Virus record (IMG/VR): IMGVR_UViG_3300008448_000130
Coordinates: 1-50,736 of that record
Origin: a virus
Reading direction: 5' to 3' (one strand)
DNA length: 50,736 bases
The notes beneath the pieces are model-generated. The model worked only from the letters and a program-made list of their open reading frames with translations. It searched no databases and was not told the origin of the DNA. A program made the translations under genes and the position numbers. Position 1 is the first letter of the stretch. Each line of letters begins with the position of its first letter. Positions 23,508-32,104 of the stretch are shown one piece after another.

Positions 23508-24185
23508 GTGAGAATTCTGAGCAAATTTAAAGACTACTACGATTTTGCCCAACCATATTATGATGGTGGTGAAAACTCGGTAACGTTCAATCGTGAACAA
23601 AAAACTTATGAGAAAGACGTTGATAAGTTTCTTGTTAAAGATTTTTCAGGAGATCAGCGAATCGCCTGGAAGCATCCTCAGGCATATGTTGATTTTCCGG
23701 AAGTCGAAGAAACTCTTGGTGGTAGTACTCATGTCGAGCAATACTTTATCGCCATTGCCGATCAACTTGTTTCTTTTCATAAGATCACTCCAGACTCTCA
23801 TCGCTATGAAGATTTCTATTTCTCAACTGAGCGTGGGGTAAAGGTTTTCAAGATAAATAGATACAGATCAAACAAGAATACAATTCCAGAAATACTCAAG
23901 ACTTCCGACTACAAGAAAGTTGTAGAGCTTCAGCAAGAGTTTGACTCGCCAATTATCTTGATTCATTTTGGTTCAAACAAGAAAATCAAAATTGTAGTAA
24001 ACCCAAACCTTATGGAATATAAGATCAATCATCTCCTCGGCGACAGCAAACAGATCTATCAAGAAATTGAAATGTGGCTAACCAACCACAACAACAAAGT
24101 CGTCGAGTCTAATATCACCGACAAAGAGAAAATTGTATCACACGGATTTGACAAGAAGACCAGCTTTAGGCATCCAATCAAGTAG
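23508..24185 (+). CDS. Conserved phage protein of unknown function (GTG start)
   Basis: A 225-aa protein beginning MRILSKFKDYYDFAQPYYDGGENSVTFNRE and ending with GFDKKTSFRHPIK. Both ends match a family frequent in large phages and some bacteria, with no assigned role. The start codon is GTG at 23508; ATAGAGGATAA provides the ribosome-binding site. No membrane segments or catalytic signature are clear. Confidence 0.75.
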   Translation: MRILSKFKDYYDFAQPYYDGGENSVTFNREQKTYEKDVDKFLVKDFSGDQRIAWKHPQAYVDFPEVEETLGGSTHVEQYFIAIADQLVSFHKITPDSHRYEDFYFSTERGVKVFKINRYRSNKNTIPEILKTSDYKKVVELQQEFDSPIILIHFGSNKKIKIVVNPNLMEYKINHLLGDSKQIYQEIEMWLTNHNNKVVESNITDKEKIVSHGFDKKTSFRHPIK

Positions 24186-24194
24186 GAGAATGTT

Positions 24195-24470
24195 ATGAAC
24201 GAATTTGATAAGATGAAGATGTATATCACAAGATGTCTTCGGCAGGAAAGAAAGATCACAGACTTTGATATGCTGAATACTCTAGTTCTTATTATGGAGA
24301 AAATTGATGCCATTGAAAAAGCCATTGAAAAAGAAAACAACAACCAAAAAGAAAAAACCTACGAAAAAGGTCTTGCCCATTTCGAGCAAACCAAAGAAGA
24401 ACGCATTGCCTCTGCCCGCGAAGAGTTCGACGAACAGGTACATCTGCTATACGCTCAAAGAGATTTTTGA
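24195..24470 (+). CDS. Hypothetical coiled-coil protein
   Basis: A 91-aa, highly charged helical protein (residues about 30-80 rich in E and K). It starts after AGGAGAATGTT, 9 nt behind its neighbour. Its last 164 nt overlap another gene in the +1 frame. No family recognised. The good ribosome-binding site argues that it is translated. Confidence 0.6.
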   Translation: MNEFDKMKMYITRCLRQERKITDFDMLNTLVLIMEKIDAIEKAIEKENNNQKEKTYEKGLAHFEQTKEERIASAREEFDEQVHLLYAQRDF

Positions 24471-24657
24471 TAAGAAGATCGGAAACGATTGGGGCAAAGG
24501 TGCTATTGATGCTCTGACCGAAGCCTTTAGCAAGAAGAAAAGATTAGCAATAGTCGACAAGAATGTAGAAGTCAAACGAATACCACAAGTCTGGTATAGT
24601 CTAAGTGATTATGTTGAGATTGATGGTGTTGTGTATAAAGGAACATGGCATGTTTAG
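24307..24657 (+). CDS. Hypothetical basic protein, overlapping frame
   Basis: A 116-aa protein. Residues 1-45 are a Lys/Pro-rich, probably disordered basic tail (MPLKKPLKKKTTTKKKK...). Residues 45-116 look folded (YTLKEIFDKKIGNDWGKGAIDALTEAF...VYKGTWHV). The start ATG at 24307 follows TATGGAGAAAATTG. It overlaps the previous gene by 164 nt and the dCMP deaminase by 8 nt. The basic tail is encoded by the A-rich segment shared with the other frame, so the exact start is uncertain, but the C-terminal part is outside any other gene and must be accounted for. Confidence 0.55.
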   Translation: MPLKKPLKKKTTTKKKKPTKKVLPISSKPKKNALPLPAKSSTNRYICYTLKEIFDKKIGNDWGKGAIDALTEAFSKKKRLAIVDKNVEVKRIPQVWYSLSDYVEIDGVVYKGTWHV

Positions 24658-25111
24658 TGATAAGTGGATTCGAAGATTTCTTGATATGGCTGATACTGTT
24701 TCTTCTTGGAGCAAAGATCCGAGTACCAAGGTTGGTGCGGTAATTGTTGATAACCAAAAAAGAATCATCAGTGTTGGTTATAACGGATTCCCAAGAGGCA
24801 TTGATGATAGCACCGAAAGGTATGAAGATCGTCAGCTGAAATATAGTCTTGTTTCCCATGCGGAAAGAAACGCACTAGACAACGCAGATGTTTCCCTTCA
24901 CGATACTACTATGTTCGTTACGCTTATGCCGTGTTCGGATTGCGCCAAGGGAATTATCCAGCGGGGTATCAAGAAGATTGTTGTTGCTCCTCTTCCAGAA
25001 AAGTTTCGCAACTACGATTGGGATACTGATATATACAAGTGGAAAATAACTAAACTTATGTTTGAAGAGGCAGGAGTGTCAGTTGTCAGACAAGAAGATA
25101 TTCACATTTGA
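24650..25111 (+). CDS. cd: dCMP deaminase
   Basis: A 153-aa zinc enzyme converting dCMP to dUMP for thymidylate synthesis, as T4 Cd does. SKDPSTKVGAVIVD is the N-terminal signature; HAERNAL (H70, E72) and MPCSDCAKGI (C95, C98) are the zinc and catalytic motifs. The start at 24650 overlaps the previous gene by 8 nt. T4 Cd is 193 aa; the shorter form here lacks an insertion. It sits just upstream of DNA polymerase, consistent with nucleotide supply for replication. Confidence 0.92.
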   Translation: MFSDKWIRRFLDMADTVSSWSKDPSTKVGAVIVDNQKRIISVGYNGFPRGIDDSTERYEDRQLKYSLVSHAERNALDNADVSLHDTTMFVTLMPCSDCAKGIIQRGIKKIVVAPLPEKFRNYDWDTDIYKWKITKLMFEEAGVSVVRQEDIHI

Positions 25112-25349
25112 TGTTGAAGTTGACCCCATAACTTATAAACTCGTACACGAATATTTTATGCACCAGACAGTCCATATTCGTTACATGATGTCTGAAGACG
25201 GCCGAGCGAATTGGGTTAGGTTTCAACCAGAACCTGTTACCAAGAATGAGGCTAATGTTATTGAGAGAGCTCTCAGGCGTCTCGGTGCCTTTGTCGTTTG
25301 TTACGAGAATAGATTTTCAAAAAAGCTTGACAACGTCACTTATTATTAG
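25083..25349 (+). CDS. Hypothetical 88-aa protein (TTG start)
   Basis: MSDKKIFTFDVEVDPITYKLVHEYF...: start TTG at 25083 chosen because AGGAG lies at 25073-25077 and upstream in-frame codons lie deep in the dCMP deaminase gene. It overlaps the deaminase by 29 nt. The 3' end contains the -35 box of the DNA polymerase promoter. No family recognised. Confidence 0.6.
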   Translation: MSDKKIFTFDVEVDPITYKLVHEYFMHQTVHIRYMMSEDGRANWVRFQPEPVTKNEANVIERALRRLGAFVVCYENRFSKKLDNVTYY

Positions 25350-25355
25350 TATAAT
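25327..25355 (+). promoter_or_regulatory. Sigma70-type promoter for DNA polymerase
   Basis: TTGACA at 25327-25332, 17-bp spacer, TATAAT at 25350-25355. The match is perfect and it lies 27 nt before the gp43 start codon, inside the end of the preceding gene. Confidence 0.9.
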
Positions 25356-25381
25356 GGTGCTTCAACAGCGAAAGAATAAGC

Positions 25382-27862
25382 ATGTCCGCATTCTACACAA
25401 ATGTCTCTAGGAGGAGCAACGATCTTCTCGTTAGAGGATTCGATGCAAACGGAAATCGATTCAACCGAAAGGTAAAGTATCAACCGTATCTGTTTATCCA
25501 ATCAAAGGATCAGAGCAAGTTCAAGACTCTTGATGACAAGCCTGTTGGTAAGATCGAGTTCGACTCGATGTCTGAGGCTAGAGATTTCCTGAAACAATAT
25601 GAGGGTGTTTCTGGGATGGAGATCTACGGTCTGACAGACTTTGTCTACGCTTACATCAACGATCGCTATCGCTCTCAGATCTCCTATGATCCAAAGTTGA
25701 TCCGAACAGTCTACATCGATATCGAGGTTTCATCCAAAGACGGATTCCCCGATATTGCACTAGCAAACAAACCTATCACGGCGATCACGATCTCATGGCG
25801 TGGTCGCAAACACGTATTTGGCCTGCACGATTTCAAGCCACACAAAGACGATGTTATCTACTATCATTGCAAAGATGAAGAAACGCTGCTTGCCAAGTTC
25901 ATCACATACTGGGAAGAGATTTCTCCCGACTGCGTTACGGGTTGGAACATCGAGTTCTTCGATATTCCTTATATCATCAACCGCATCAAGACTGTCTTTG
26001 ACGACAACGAAGCCAAGAGACTTTCTCCCTGGAAACTTCTGCGTGAGTATGAAGTTGAGATCAGGGGAAAGATGAACAGTGCTTATACTCCTGTCGGTGT
26101 CAACGTTCTTGACTATATCAACCTGTACAAGAAGTTCACCTATTCCCAGCAAGAATCATACTCCCTCAACCACATCTCTTTCGTCGAGCTTGGTGAGAAG
26201 AAGGTCGACTACTCCGAGTACGGAAGCCTGAATGATCTGTATGAAAAGAATCACCAACTGTTCATCGAATATAACATCAAAGACGTTGAGCTTGTCGAAC
26301 GACTTGAAGATAAGATGAAGCTGATCGAGCTTGTCTATGCTATTGCGTTCGACTCGAAGATCAACTTCGAAGATACGCTTGGTTCAGTTAAGCAGTGGGA
26401 CGTGATTATCCACAACTATCTTCTTGAACAGAACATCGTCATTCCCCAGTTCAAGAAAAAGCCTGAGAAAGAAATCGTTGGCGGATACGTAAAGGACCCC
26501 AAGATCGGTATGAGCGAGTGGGTTGTTTCTATGGACTTCAAGAGTCTGTATCCACACCTGATCATGACCTACAATATTTCTTCTGAGACCCTCGTTGGTA
26601 TGATTGAAGGTTTCCCATCAGTCGACGAACTCCTCAAGGGCGAGTTCCAGGCACCTGAAGACTACAGCTATTGTGCCAACGGTACATATTACTCCAAAGA
26701 GAAACTTGGATTCCTGCCTGCCCTGATGAAGAAGCTGTACGATGATCGTGCTGCTACTCAGAAAGAACTTAAGACGATCAAGAAAGAGTTCAACGAAACC
26801 AAGAACAAAGAACTTGAACGATTGATCTCTGCTCTCGATAATAGACAGAAAGCCCTGAAGATTAAACTAAACTCCGCTTACGGTGCGCTCGCAAACGTGT
26901 ACTTCAGGTGGTTCAACGCAGATATTGCCGAGGCTGTCACGACTTCTGGCCAGTTGGCCATTCGTTGGGTTGAACAGAGTATCAACCAATATCTCAATAA
27001 GACACTCGGCACCAAGAACAAAGATTATGTCATCGCGGTTGACACCGACTCCAACTATGTTACCCTTGATGAAATGGTCAAGAAGTTTCTTCCTAACGAG
27101 ACTGATAAGAACAAGATTGTGAACTTTATTGATAAGGTTGTTGAGCAGAAACTCAAGCCTTGTGTTGATGAAGCCTGCCAGAGACTTCATGAGTATATGT
27201 CTTCCTATGAACAGAAGCTTGAGATGAACCGAGAAGCTATTGCTGATCGTGCCATCTGGAAAGCCAAGAAGATGTACATCCTCAACATGCTTGACCTTGA
27301 GGGTATTCGTTTCGAGAAACCCAAACTCAAGATGATGGGCATTGAAGCGATCAAGTCTTCAACACCTACAGCATGCCGTCAGGCTCTCAAATCTGCCTTT
27401 GAGATTGTTATGAATAAGTCCGAAGAAGATCTGCATGCGTTCGTGGCTGATACCAAAGAACGTTTCCAGACTCTTCCGTTTGAAGACATTGCGTTCCCTC
27501 GAGGCGTCAAGGATATTGAGAAGTGGGAAGGTAAGAACGGAACTTACCTTTCTGGCACACCGATCCACGTCAAGGCTTCTATGATGTTCAATCAGATTAT
27601 TGACAAACTCAATCTTCAGAATAAATATGAGAAGATCGTCTCTGGTTCTAAGATCAAATATTCTTATATGAAAACTCCCAACAAGTACAATACCCAGGTT
27701 CTTGGTTGTCCGTCAGAACTTCCAAAAGAGTTCAAGCTTGACGACTTTGTGGATAGGGATATGCAGTTCAATAAAGGTTTCCTCGAACCACTTAAGAGCA
27801 TCACCGAGACCATCGGTTGGAATAATGAGAAAGTATCAACTCTAGAGGACTTTTGGTCATAA
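25382..27862 (+). CDS. 43: B-family DNA polymerase (T4 gp43)
   Basis: An 826-aa replicative polymerase with 3'-5' proofreading. Exonuclease motifs: YIDIEVSS (D113, E115), GWNIEFFDIPYI (N189, D194) and YNIKDVEL (Y297, D301). Polymerase motifs: A, MDFKSLYPHLI (D385); B, KIKLNSAYGALAN (497-501 NSAYG); C, VDTDSNYV (D554, D556). T4 gp43 is 898 aa; the compact size fits the cyanophage/alphaproteobacterial branch. It has its own consensus promoter and AAGAATAAG upstream. It ends in TAATG, overlapping a 30-aa membrane peptide, and is followed by uvsX and gene 41. Confidence 0.97.
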   Translation: MSAFYTNVSRRSNDLLVRGFDANGNRFNRKVKYQPYLFIQSKDQSKFKTLDDKPVGKIEFDSMSEARDFLKQYEGVSGMEIYGLTDFVYAYINDRYRSQISYDPKLIRTVYIDIEVSSKDGFPDIALANKPITAITISWRGRKHVFGLHDFKPHKDDVIYYHCKDEETLLAKFITYWEEISPDCVTGWNIEFFDIPYIINRIKTVFDDNEAKRLSPWKLLREYEVEIRGKMNSAYTPVGVNVLDYINLYKKFTYSQQESYSLNHISFVELGEKKVDYSEYGSLNDLYEKNHQLFIEYNIKDVELVERLEDKMKLIELVYAIAFDSKINFEDTLGSVKQWDVIIHNYLLEQNIVIPQFKKKPEKEIVGGYVKDPKIGMSEWVVSMDFKSLYPHLIMTYNISSETLVGMIEGFPSVDELLKGEFQAPEDYSYCANGTYYSKEKLGFLPALMKKLYDDRAATQKELKTIKKEFNETKNKELERLISALDNRQKALKIKLNSAYGALANVYFRWFNADIAEAVTTSGQLAIRWVEQSINQYLNKTLGTKNKDYVIAVDTDSNYVTLDEMVKKFLPNETDKNKIVNFIDKVVEQKLKPCVDEACQRLHEYMSSYEQKLEMNREAIADRAIWKAKKMYILNMLDLEGIRFEKPKLKMMGIEAIKSSTPTACRQALKSAFEIVMNKSEEDLHAFVADTKERFQTLPFEDIAFPRGVKDIEKWEGKNGTYLSGTPIHVKASMMFNQIIDKLNLQNKYEKIVSGSKIKYSYMKTPNKYNTQVLGCPSELPKEFKLDDFVDRDMQFNKGFLEPLKSITETIGWNNEKVSTLEDFWS

Positions 27863-27954
27863 TGAGAGAACCTGAGAAAAGTGAGATGGTCGTCGCTATG
27901 TTGATGGCTTTTACAATAGTAGTTATTGCAATCATAACGGAGTTGGTGGTATGA
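27862..27954 (+). CDS. 30-aa single-pass membrane peptide
   Basis: MREPEKSEMVVAMLMAFTIVVIAIITELVV: a charged N-terminus and one membrane helix. Its ATG overlaps the gp43 stop (TAATG) and its stop overlaps the next ATG (ATGA), so it fits exactly into the operon and is probably translated by coupling. The upstream ACTTTTGGTC gives a weak site. No family recognised. Confidence 0.5.
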   Translation: MREPEKSEMVVAMLMAFTIVVIAIITELVV

Positions 27955-28271
27955 AAGAAAGACAAGAAGCTTTTTTTGATTTCGGCTTTACATTAGAAGA
28001 TGAAACGGATATACTACAAAGAAGCCAGATTACAAATGATATGGATGAGCTTGTTGCCCAAGTAAATCTACTTAGAATGAAATTGAAGAGCATGAACCTT
28101 TGTGTTCATGATATGGGTGCTAAGATTAACCCACTTCTTACTAATCTGCTTAAAGATGCAGACACAAAACCAATTATCAATTGGCCAAATAGAAAAGAAA
28201 GAATCCAACAGTTCGCTAAATTGTTGGATAAAATTATTACCGAAGCCGACAGCATTCTAGAGGAAAATTAG
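27951..28271 (+). CDS. Hypothetical protein between gp43 and UvsX
   Basis: A 106-aa helical protein with a central coiled-coil-like stretch and a PIINWPNRKERI segment resembling proteins found beside uvsX in related phages. Start after CGGAGTTGGTG. It ends 1 nt before the uvsX start, so both are co-translated. A replication or recombination accessory role is suggested only by location. Confidence 0.7.
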   Translation: MKERQEAFFDFGFTLEDETDILQRSQITNDMDELVAQVNLLRMKLKSMNLCVHDMGAKINPLLTNLLKDADTKPIINWPNRKERIQQFAKLLDKIITEADSILEEN

Positions 28272-28272
28272 C

Positions 28273-29343
28273 ATGGCAAAGAAGAGTGACTTTCTAAGAG
28301 ACTTTATCGCAGAGATTGGCGATGAGAATACTACCCTTGCTGTTGATGGACAATCAGCAGGCGAGTTTTCTGGATTTGTTGACACGGGTTCATATGCACT
28401 CAATGCTGTTCTTTCAGGATCAATTCATGGCGGTATTGCTGATAATAAAGTAACTGGTTTCGCGGGCGAGTCTGCTACTGGTAAGACCTTCTTCGTTCTT
28501 GGTATCGTCAAGAACTTCCTTGATGCAAATGAAGATGGGTTTGTTGTTTACTACGACACCGAAGCAGCCGTCACAAAAGATATGATGGAAAGCAGGGGGA
28601 TCGATACTTCTAGGGTTGTTATCTCTGAACAGGAAACCATCCAGAAGTTCCGCCACCATGCTCTTAAGATCATCGACTCTTATGTGGCCAAGCCCGAGAA
28701 CAAGAGACCAAAGATGATGATGGTTCTCGACTCGCTCGGTATGATGTCTACGACAAAAGAACTTGAAGATTCTACTGAGGGTAAAGAAACTCGGGATATG
28801 ACCAAGGCCCAGGTAATCAAGGCAGCGTTCCGCGTTCTGACTCTTAAACTTGCCAGGGCCAAGATTCCCCTGATCATTACTAACCACGTGTATGCCGCTG
28901 TTGGTGCTTATGTTCCAACAAACGAAATCTCGGGTGGATCTGGTTTCAAATTTGCAGCAACAACAATTGCGATGCTTTCTAAGAAAAAAGATAGAGAGGG
29001 TACTGGCATTGTTGGTAACTTGATCACAGTCAAGATGTACAAATCTCGTCTATCAAAAGAAAACCAGCAAGTCCAAGTAAGACTTTCTTATGCAAGTGGT
29101 TTGGACAGGTATTATGGATTGGCGGAAATTGCTGAAGAGGCAGGCGTCTTCACAAAGGTCGGCAATAAGTTGAGGATGCCAGACGGCAAAACTATTTTTG
29201 AAAAAGCACTTAACCGCGAGCCTGAAAAGTATTATACTCAGGATGTTCTAGAAAAGATCGAAGCCCATGTCCACAAGAAATTCTCTTATGGAACTGGAGA
29301 TCTTGATACTGAAGCCGAAGAGGCATACGAAGAGGAAGAATAA
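28273..29343 (+). CDS. uvsX: UvsX RecA-like recombinase
   Basis: A 356-aa strand-exchange ATPase. Walker A is GESATGKT at 65-72; Walker B lies in MMMVLDSLGM; the L2-like region EISGGSGFKFAATTIAML and the acidic C-terminal tail (DTEAEEAYEEEE) are also as in T4 UvsX. It forms filaments on ssDNA for recombination-dependent replication and repair. Start after GAGGAAAATTAGC. It is followed immediately by gp41, as in cyanophage-like order. T4 UvsX is 391 aa. Confidence 0.95.
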   Translation: MAKKSDFLRDFIAEIGDENTTLAVDGQSAGEFSGFVDTGSYALNAVLSGSIHGGIADNKVTGFAGESATGKTFFVLGIVKNFLDANEDGFVVYYDTEAAVTKDMMESRGIDTSRVVISEQETIQKFRHHALKIIDSYVAKPENKRPKMMMVLDSLGMMSTTKELEDSTEGKETRDMTKAQVIKAAFRVLTLKLARAKIPLIITNHVYAAVGAYVPTNEISGGSGFKFAATTIAMLSKKKDREGTGIVGNLITVKMYKSRLSKENQQVQVRLSYASGLDRYYGLAEIAEEAGVFTKVGNKLRMPDGKTIFEKALNREPEKYYTQDVLEKIEAHVHKKFSYGTGDLDTEAEEAYEEEE

Positions 29344-30771
29344 ATGCTATCTGAGAGAATTGAAGACGCTATACTTTCGAACTTAATCAACAACGAAACT
29401 TACGCAAGAAAGGTTATCCCGTTTATTAAAGTAGAATATTTTCAAGAGCAGTCTTACAAAATTCTCTTCTCGCTTATTGACTCCTTTGTTGCCAGATATA
29501 ACAAGATCCCAACAAGGGAGTCGCTTCTTGTCGATCTTCAGACAATAAACAATATACCAGAGTCGACGTATAAAGATTTGGTGAAGTATATTTCTTCTAT
29601 CTCCAAATCAGAATATGAAGAAAGCTGGATTGTTGATAAGACTGAAGAGTTCTGCAAAGACAAAGCCTTGTACAATGCACTGATGCAGGCCATCAAGATT
29701 GTTGATGATGAGAAAACCAAAGGCAACCTTTCTGTCGGGACAATCCCAAAGATCCTTTCCGATGCGCTTGGTGTCTCGTTTGATAACAGTATTGGCCATG
29801 ACTTTCTTGACAATGCTGAAGAAAGATATGACTTCTATCATCTAGTTGAAAACAAGATCAAGTTTGATCTTTCTTTCTTCAATAAGATTACAAAGGGTGG
29901 ATTGTCCAAGAAGACTTTGAATATCATCATGGCATCAACAGGTGTTGGCAAAAGCTTGTTCATGTGCCACTGTGCAGCCAATAATCTTTCCGAAGGGCTG
30001 AACGTTCTTTACATCACACTTGAAATGGCCGAAGAACGTATTGCCGAGAGGATTGATGCAAACATCCTTGATATCACAGTTGACGAGCTTCATGAGCTTC
30101 CAAAAGAATCTTATCTTAAACGAATAAACAAGATCAAGAAAAAGACTGATGGAAAGCTGATCATCAAGGAATATCCTACTACATCTGTTGGTTCGGCAAA
30201 CTTCAGACACCTTCTGAATGAACTTGAACTAAAGAGAAACTTCAAGCCTGATATTATCTACATCGACTACCTTAACATCTGTACGAGTTCGAGGATCAAG
30301 AATATGACTGGAATCAACTCATATACCTTGGTCAAGACTATTGCAGAAGAATTGAGGGGTCTTGCAATTGAGTTTGGTGTTCCGATTGTTTCCGCAACCC
30401 AAACAAACAGAAGTGGATATGAGAACAGTGATATTGATCTCACAAACACCTCCGAGTCCTTTGGCCTGCCTGCTACCTGTGACATGATGTTTGCTCTTAT
30501 CTCGAACGAGCAGCTTGAATCTCTTAATCAGATTATGGTAAAGCAGCTGAAGAACAGATACAACGATCTAAACTACTACAAGAAATTCGTTATTGGTGTT
30601 GATAGGCCAAAAATGAAACTATACGATGTTGAAGAAAGTGCCCAAGAAGGTATCATCGACGAAAAGAATAAAAGAGACGATGATGTTCCTGTAATGGATG
30701 ACACAGAATTCGGCAGTCGTATGAATGATGATCCTGAGTATCGTAAGCAGAAAATGAGGAACTTCGCATGA
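29344..30771 (+). CDS. 41: Replicative DNA helicase gp41 (DnaB-like)
   Basis: A 475-aa hexameric helicase that moves 5'-3' on the lagging strand with primase gp61. N-terminal helical domain (1-150), then the RecA-like core with STGVGKS at 198-204, Walker B in PDIIYIDYLN and the QTNRSGYENSD block. Length equals T4 gp41 (475 aa). It abuts the uvsX stop directly (TAAATG) and overlaps the next small gene by 4 nt (ATGA). Confidence 0.95.
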   Translation: MLSERIEDAILSNLINNETYARKVIPFIKVEYFQEQSYKILFSLIDSFVARYNKIPTRESLLVDLQTINNIPESTYKDLVKYISSISKSEYEESWIVDKTEEFCKDKALYNALMQAIKIVDDEKTKGNLSVGTIPKILSDALGVSFDNSIGHDFLDNAEERYDFYHLVENKIKFDLSFFNKITKGGLSKKTLNIIMASTGVGKSLFMCHCAANNLSEGLNVLYITLEMAEERIAERIDANILDITVDELHELPKESYLKRINKIKKKTDGKLIIKEYPTTSVGSANFRHLLNELELKRNFKPDIIYIDYLNICTSSRIKNMTGINSYTLVKTIAEELRGLAIEFGVPIVSATQTNRSGYENSDIDLTNTSESFGLPATCDMMFALISNEQLESLNQIMVKQLKNRYNDLNYYKKFVIGVDRPKMKLYDVEESAQEGIIDEKNKRDDDVPVMDDTEFGSRMNDDPEYRKQKMRNFA

Positions 30772-30941
30772 CCCAGAATAGATTGATCGGCAAGATTAGG
30801 AAAGTTGCTGGGGCTGAGGAACCAATTATAGAACAAACCAATTACGGTTTCGGCGATCACGTTCCGGATTTCATTCAGAACTTTGTTCCATTAAAAAAAT
30901 TTAATAAATTCATGACTGAAAAGGGCAAAAAGGTATTATAA
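30768..30941 (+). CDS. Hypothetical 57-aa protein after gp41
   Basis: MTQNRLIGKIRKVAGAEEPIIEQ...KKFNKFMTEKGKKVL: a basic small protein. Its ATG overlaps the gp41 stop (ATGA) and GAGGAAC lies upstream, so translation is coupled to the helicase. Its stop codon lies within a late TATAAATA box. No family recognised. Confidence 0.6.
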   Translation: MTQNRLIGKIRKVAGAEEPIIEQTNYGFGDHVPDFIQNFVPLKKFNKFMTEKGKKVL

Positions 30942-30944
30942 ATA
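30937..30944 (+). promoter_or_regulatory. Late promoter box TATAAATA
   Basis: An exact TATAAATA at the end of the helicase operon. No protein gene follows before the terminator at 31080, so it seems to drive a non-coding RNA. Confidence 0.6.
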
Positions 30945-30949
30945 GAACC

Positions 30950-31110
30950 ACTAAGAATGTGGAGAAAACACGATTCGCTCTGTTTTCAGTATGGCAAGTG
31001 CTCTTGGTAACGAGATGACTGGAATAGACGGGGTTTAAGGTGGGGTTCCTCCTGTTACACATTCTTCCAACTCTAGCAGAATAAGGCGACTTCGGTCGCC
31101 TTATTTTTTT
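30950..31110 (+). ncRNA. Candidate late structured small RNA
   Basis: Between the late box at 30937 and the terminator at 31080-31110 there is no open frame of note. AAGAATGTG (30953-30961) pairs perfectly with CACATTCTT (31058-31066), closing a domain of about 114 nt. Inside, GAAAAC (30964-30969) can pair with GTTTTC around an ACGATTCGCTCT loop, and CTC/GAG flanks TTGGTAAC. Promoter, closed structure and terminator together describe an independent RNA of about 155 nt. Confidence 0.55.
31080..31110 (+). terminator. Strong intrinsic terminator
   Basis: An 11-bp perfect stem (AATAAGGCGAC / GTCGCCTTATT) with a TTCG tetraloop at 31080-31105, followed by a T-run. Confidence 0.9.
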
Positions 31111-31122
31111 GTCAAAAAGTGC

Positions 31123-31151
31123 TTGACAAGCTGGAGATATTGGGGTATACT
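31123..31151 (+). promoter_or_regulatory. Sigma70-type promoter for the phosphoesterase
   Basis: TTGACA at 31123-31128, 17-bp spacer, TATACT at 31146-31151. Confidence 0.8.
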
Positions 31152-31182
31152 TAAGGCTCAACTTAGATTAAAAGGTGTTCCG

Positions 31183-31998
31183 TTGAAAATCCAATACATG
31201 GACGACCTCCATATCGAATTCGGTAACCCGATTCTGCCTAAAAACATTGGTGGAACGGACATCCTTATTCTGGCTGGAGATATTATCTTAACATATCATC
31301 TGATTGACCAGAATCCCAAAAGGCGGAAACTCTATAACAAGTTTTTCAGCCATATCTCCAAAGAGTTTCCTATGGTCATTATGGTCGGCGGAAACCACGA
31401 GTTGTATGGGTGGAAAGAGAAGCAGTTGATCGAACACGGTCATTATATCGATGTAATAAAGAAGCATCTTTCTGCTTATCCGAATATTCACTTTCTGGAA
31501 AATCAGTTTATCGATATCGGTGATCTGAGGTTTGTGGGATCAACTTTCTGGACCGATTTCGGAGGAGCAAATCCTCTGATTATGGCACAGGCAAAGGGGA
31601 GTATGAATGATTACAATTGGGCATATTCTCCTGAAGATGCACTTCGTTGGCATTATGAGAGTTTCAACTTTCTAAAGAGCGCCATCAGGGATCATAAGAA
31701 CGTCGTGGTTATTACCCACCACGCTCCTTCGTATCTGAGTGTTGGTCCAAACTTTAGGGGCCATCCTATGAACCCTGCATATGCTACTGAGTTGTTCGAT
31801 TTTATCATGGACAACCAGCAAATCATGTACTGGTTCCATGGGCATATGCACCACACGGTAAACTATAAGATTGGTGAGACACGTGTTCTGACAAACCCGT
31901 ATGGCTATCATGCTGTAGAAAAGAACCATGAGTTTGACAAAGAAGCCTTTGTTGAGTTTATGCCTGAAATATCTTTACAGCAGGTTGAGACCCACTAA
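31183..31998 (+). CDS. Calcineurin-like metallophosphoesterase
   Basis: A 271-aa protein with the five family motifs: DLHIEF (D-x-H), ILAGDI, GGNHELYG, ITHHAPS and WFHGHMHHT. These bind two metal ions and hydrolyse phosphoesters; the substrate in phages is usually unknown (nucleotides or nucleic acid). The TTG start at 31183 is chosen because AAAGGTG lies just upstream and the sigma70 promoter occupies the upstream part of the frame. It is monocistronic, bounded by a promoter and a terminator. Confidence 0.85.
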   Translation: MKIQYMDDLHIEFGNPILPKNIGGTDILILAGDIILTYHLIDQNPKRRKLYNKFFSHISKEFPMVIMVGGNHELYGWKEKQLIEHGHYIDVIKKHLSAYPNIHFLENQFIDIGDLRFVGSTFWTDFGGANPLIMAQAKGSMNDYNWAYSPEDALRWHYESFNFLKSAIRDHKNVVVITHHAPSYLSVGPNFRGHPMNPAYATELFDFIMDNQQIMYWFHGHMHHTVNYKIGETRVLTNPYGYHAVEKNHEFDKEAFVEFMPEISLQQVETH

Positions 31999-32011
31999 AC
32001 AAAACTGAATT

Positions 32012-32043
32012 GCCCCGCAGGGTTCGCTCTGCGGGGCTTTTTT
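32012..32043 (+). terminator. Intrinsic terminator after the phosphoesterase
   Basis: GCCCCGCAG / CTGCGGGGC stem (32012-32037) with an 8-nt loop and six Ts. It isolates the upstream genes from the small-gene array. Confidence 0.9.
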
Positions 32044-32104
32044 GGCCTATTACCCTACGCAAAAGAGGGGCTTTAGTGAAAAAAGATGACGGTTAATGAA
32101 AAAA

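Noticed and set aside
24340-24360. A-rich slippery sequence (A AAA AAC) as a -1 frameshift site
   Set aside because: The downstream frame is +1 relative to the first gene, so a -1 shift would not reach it.
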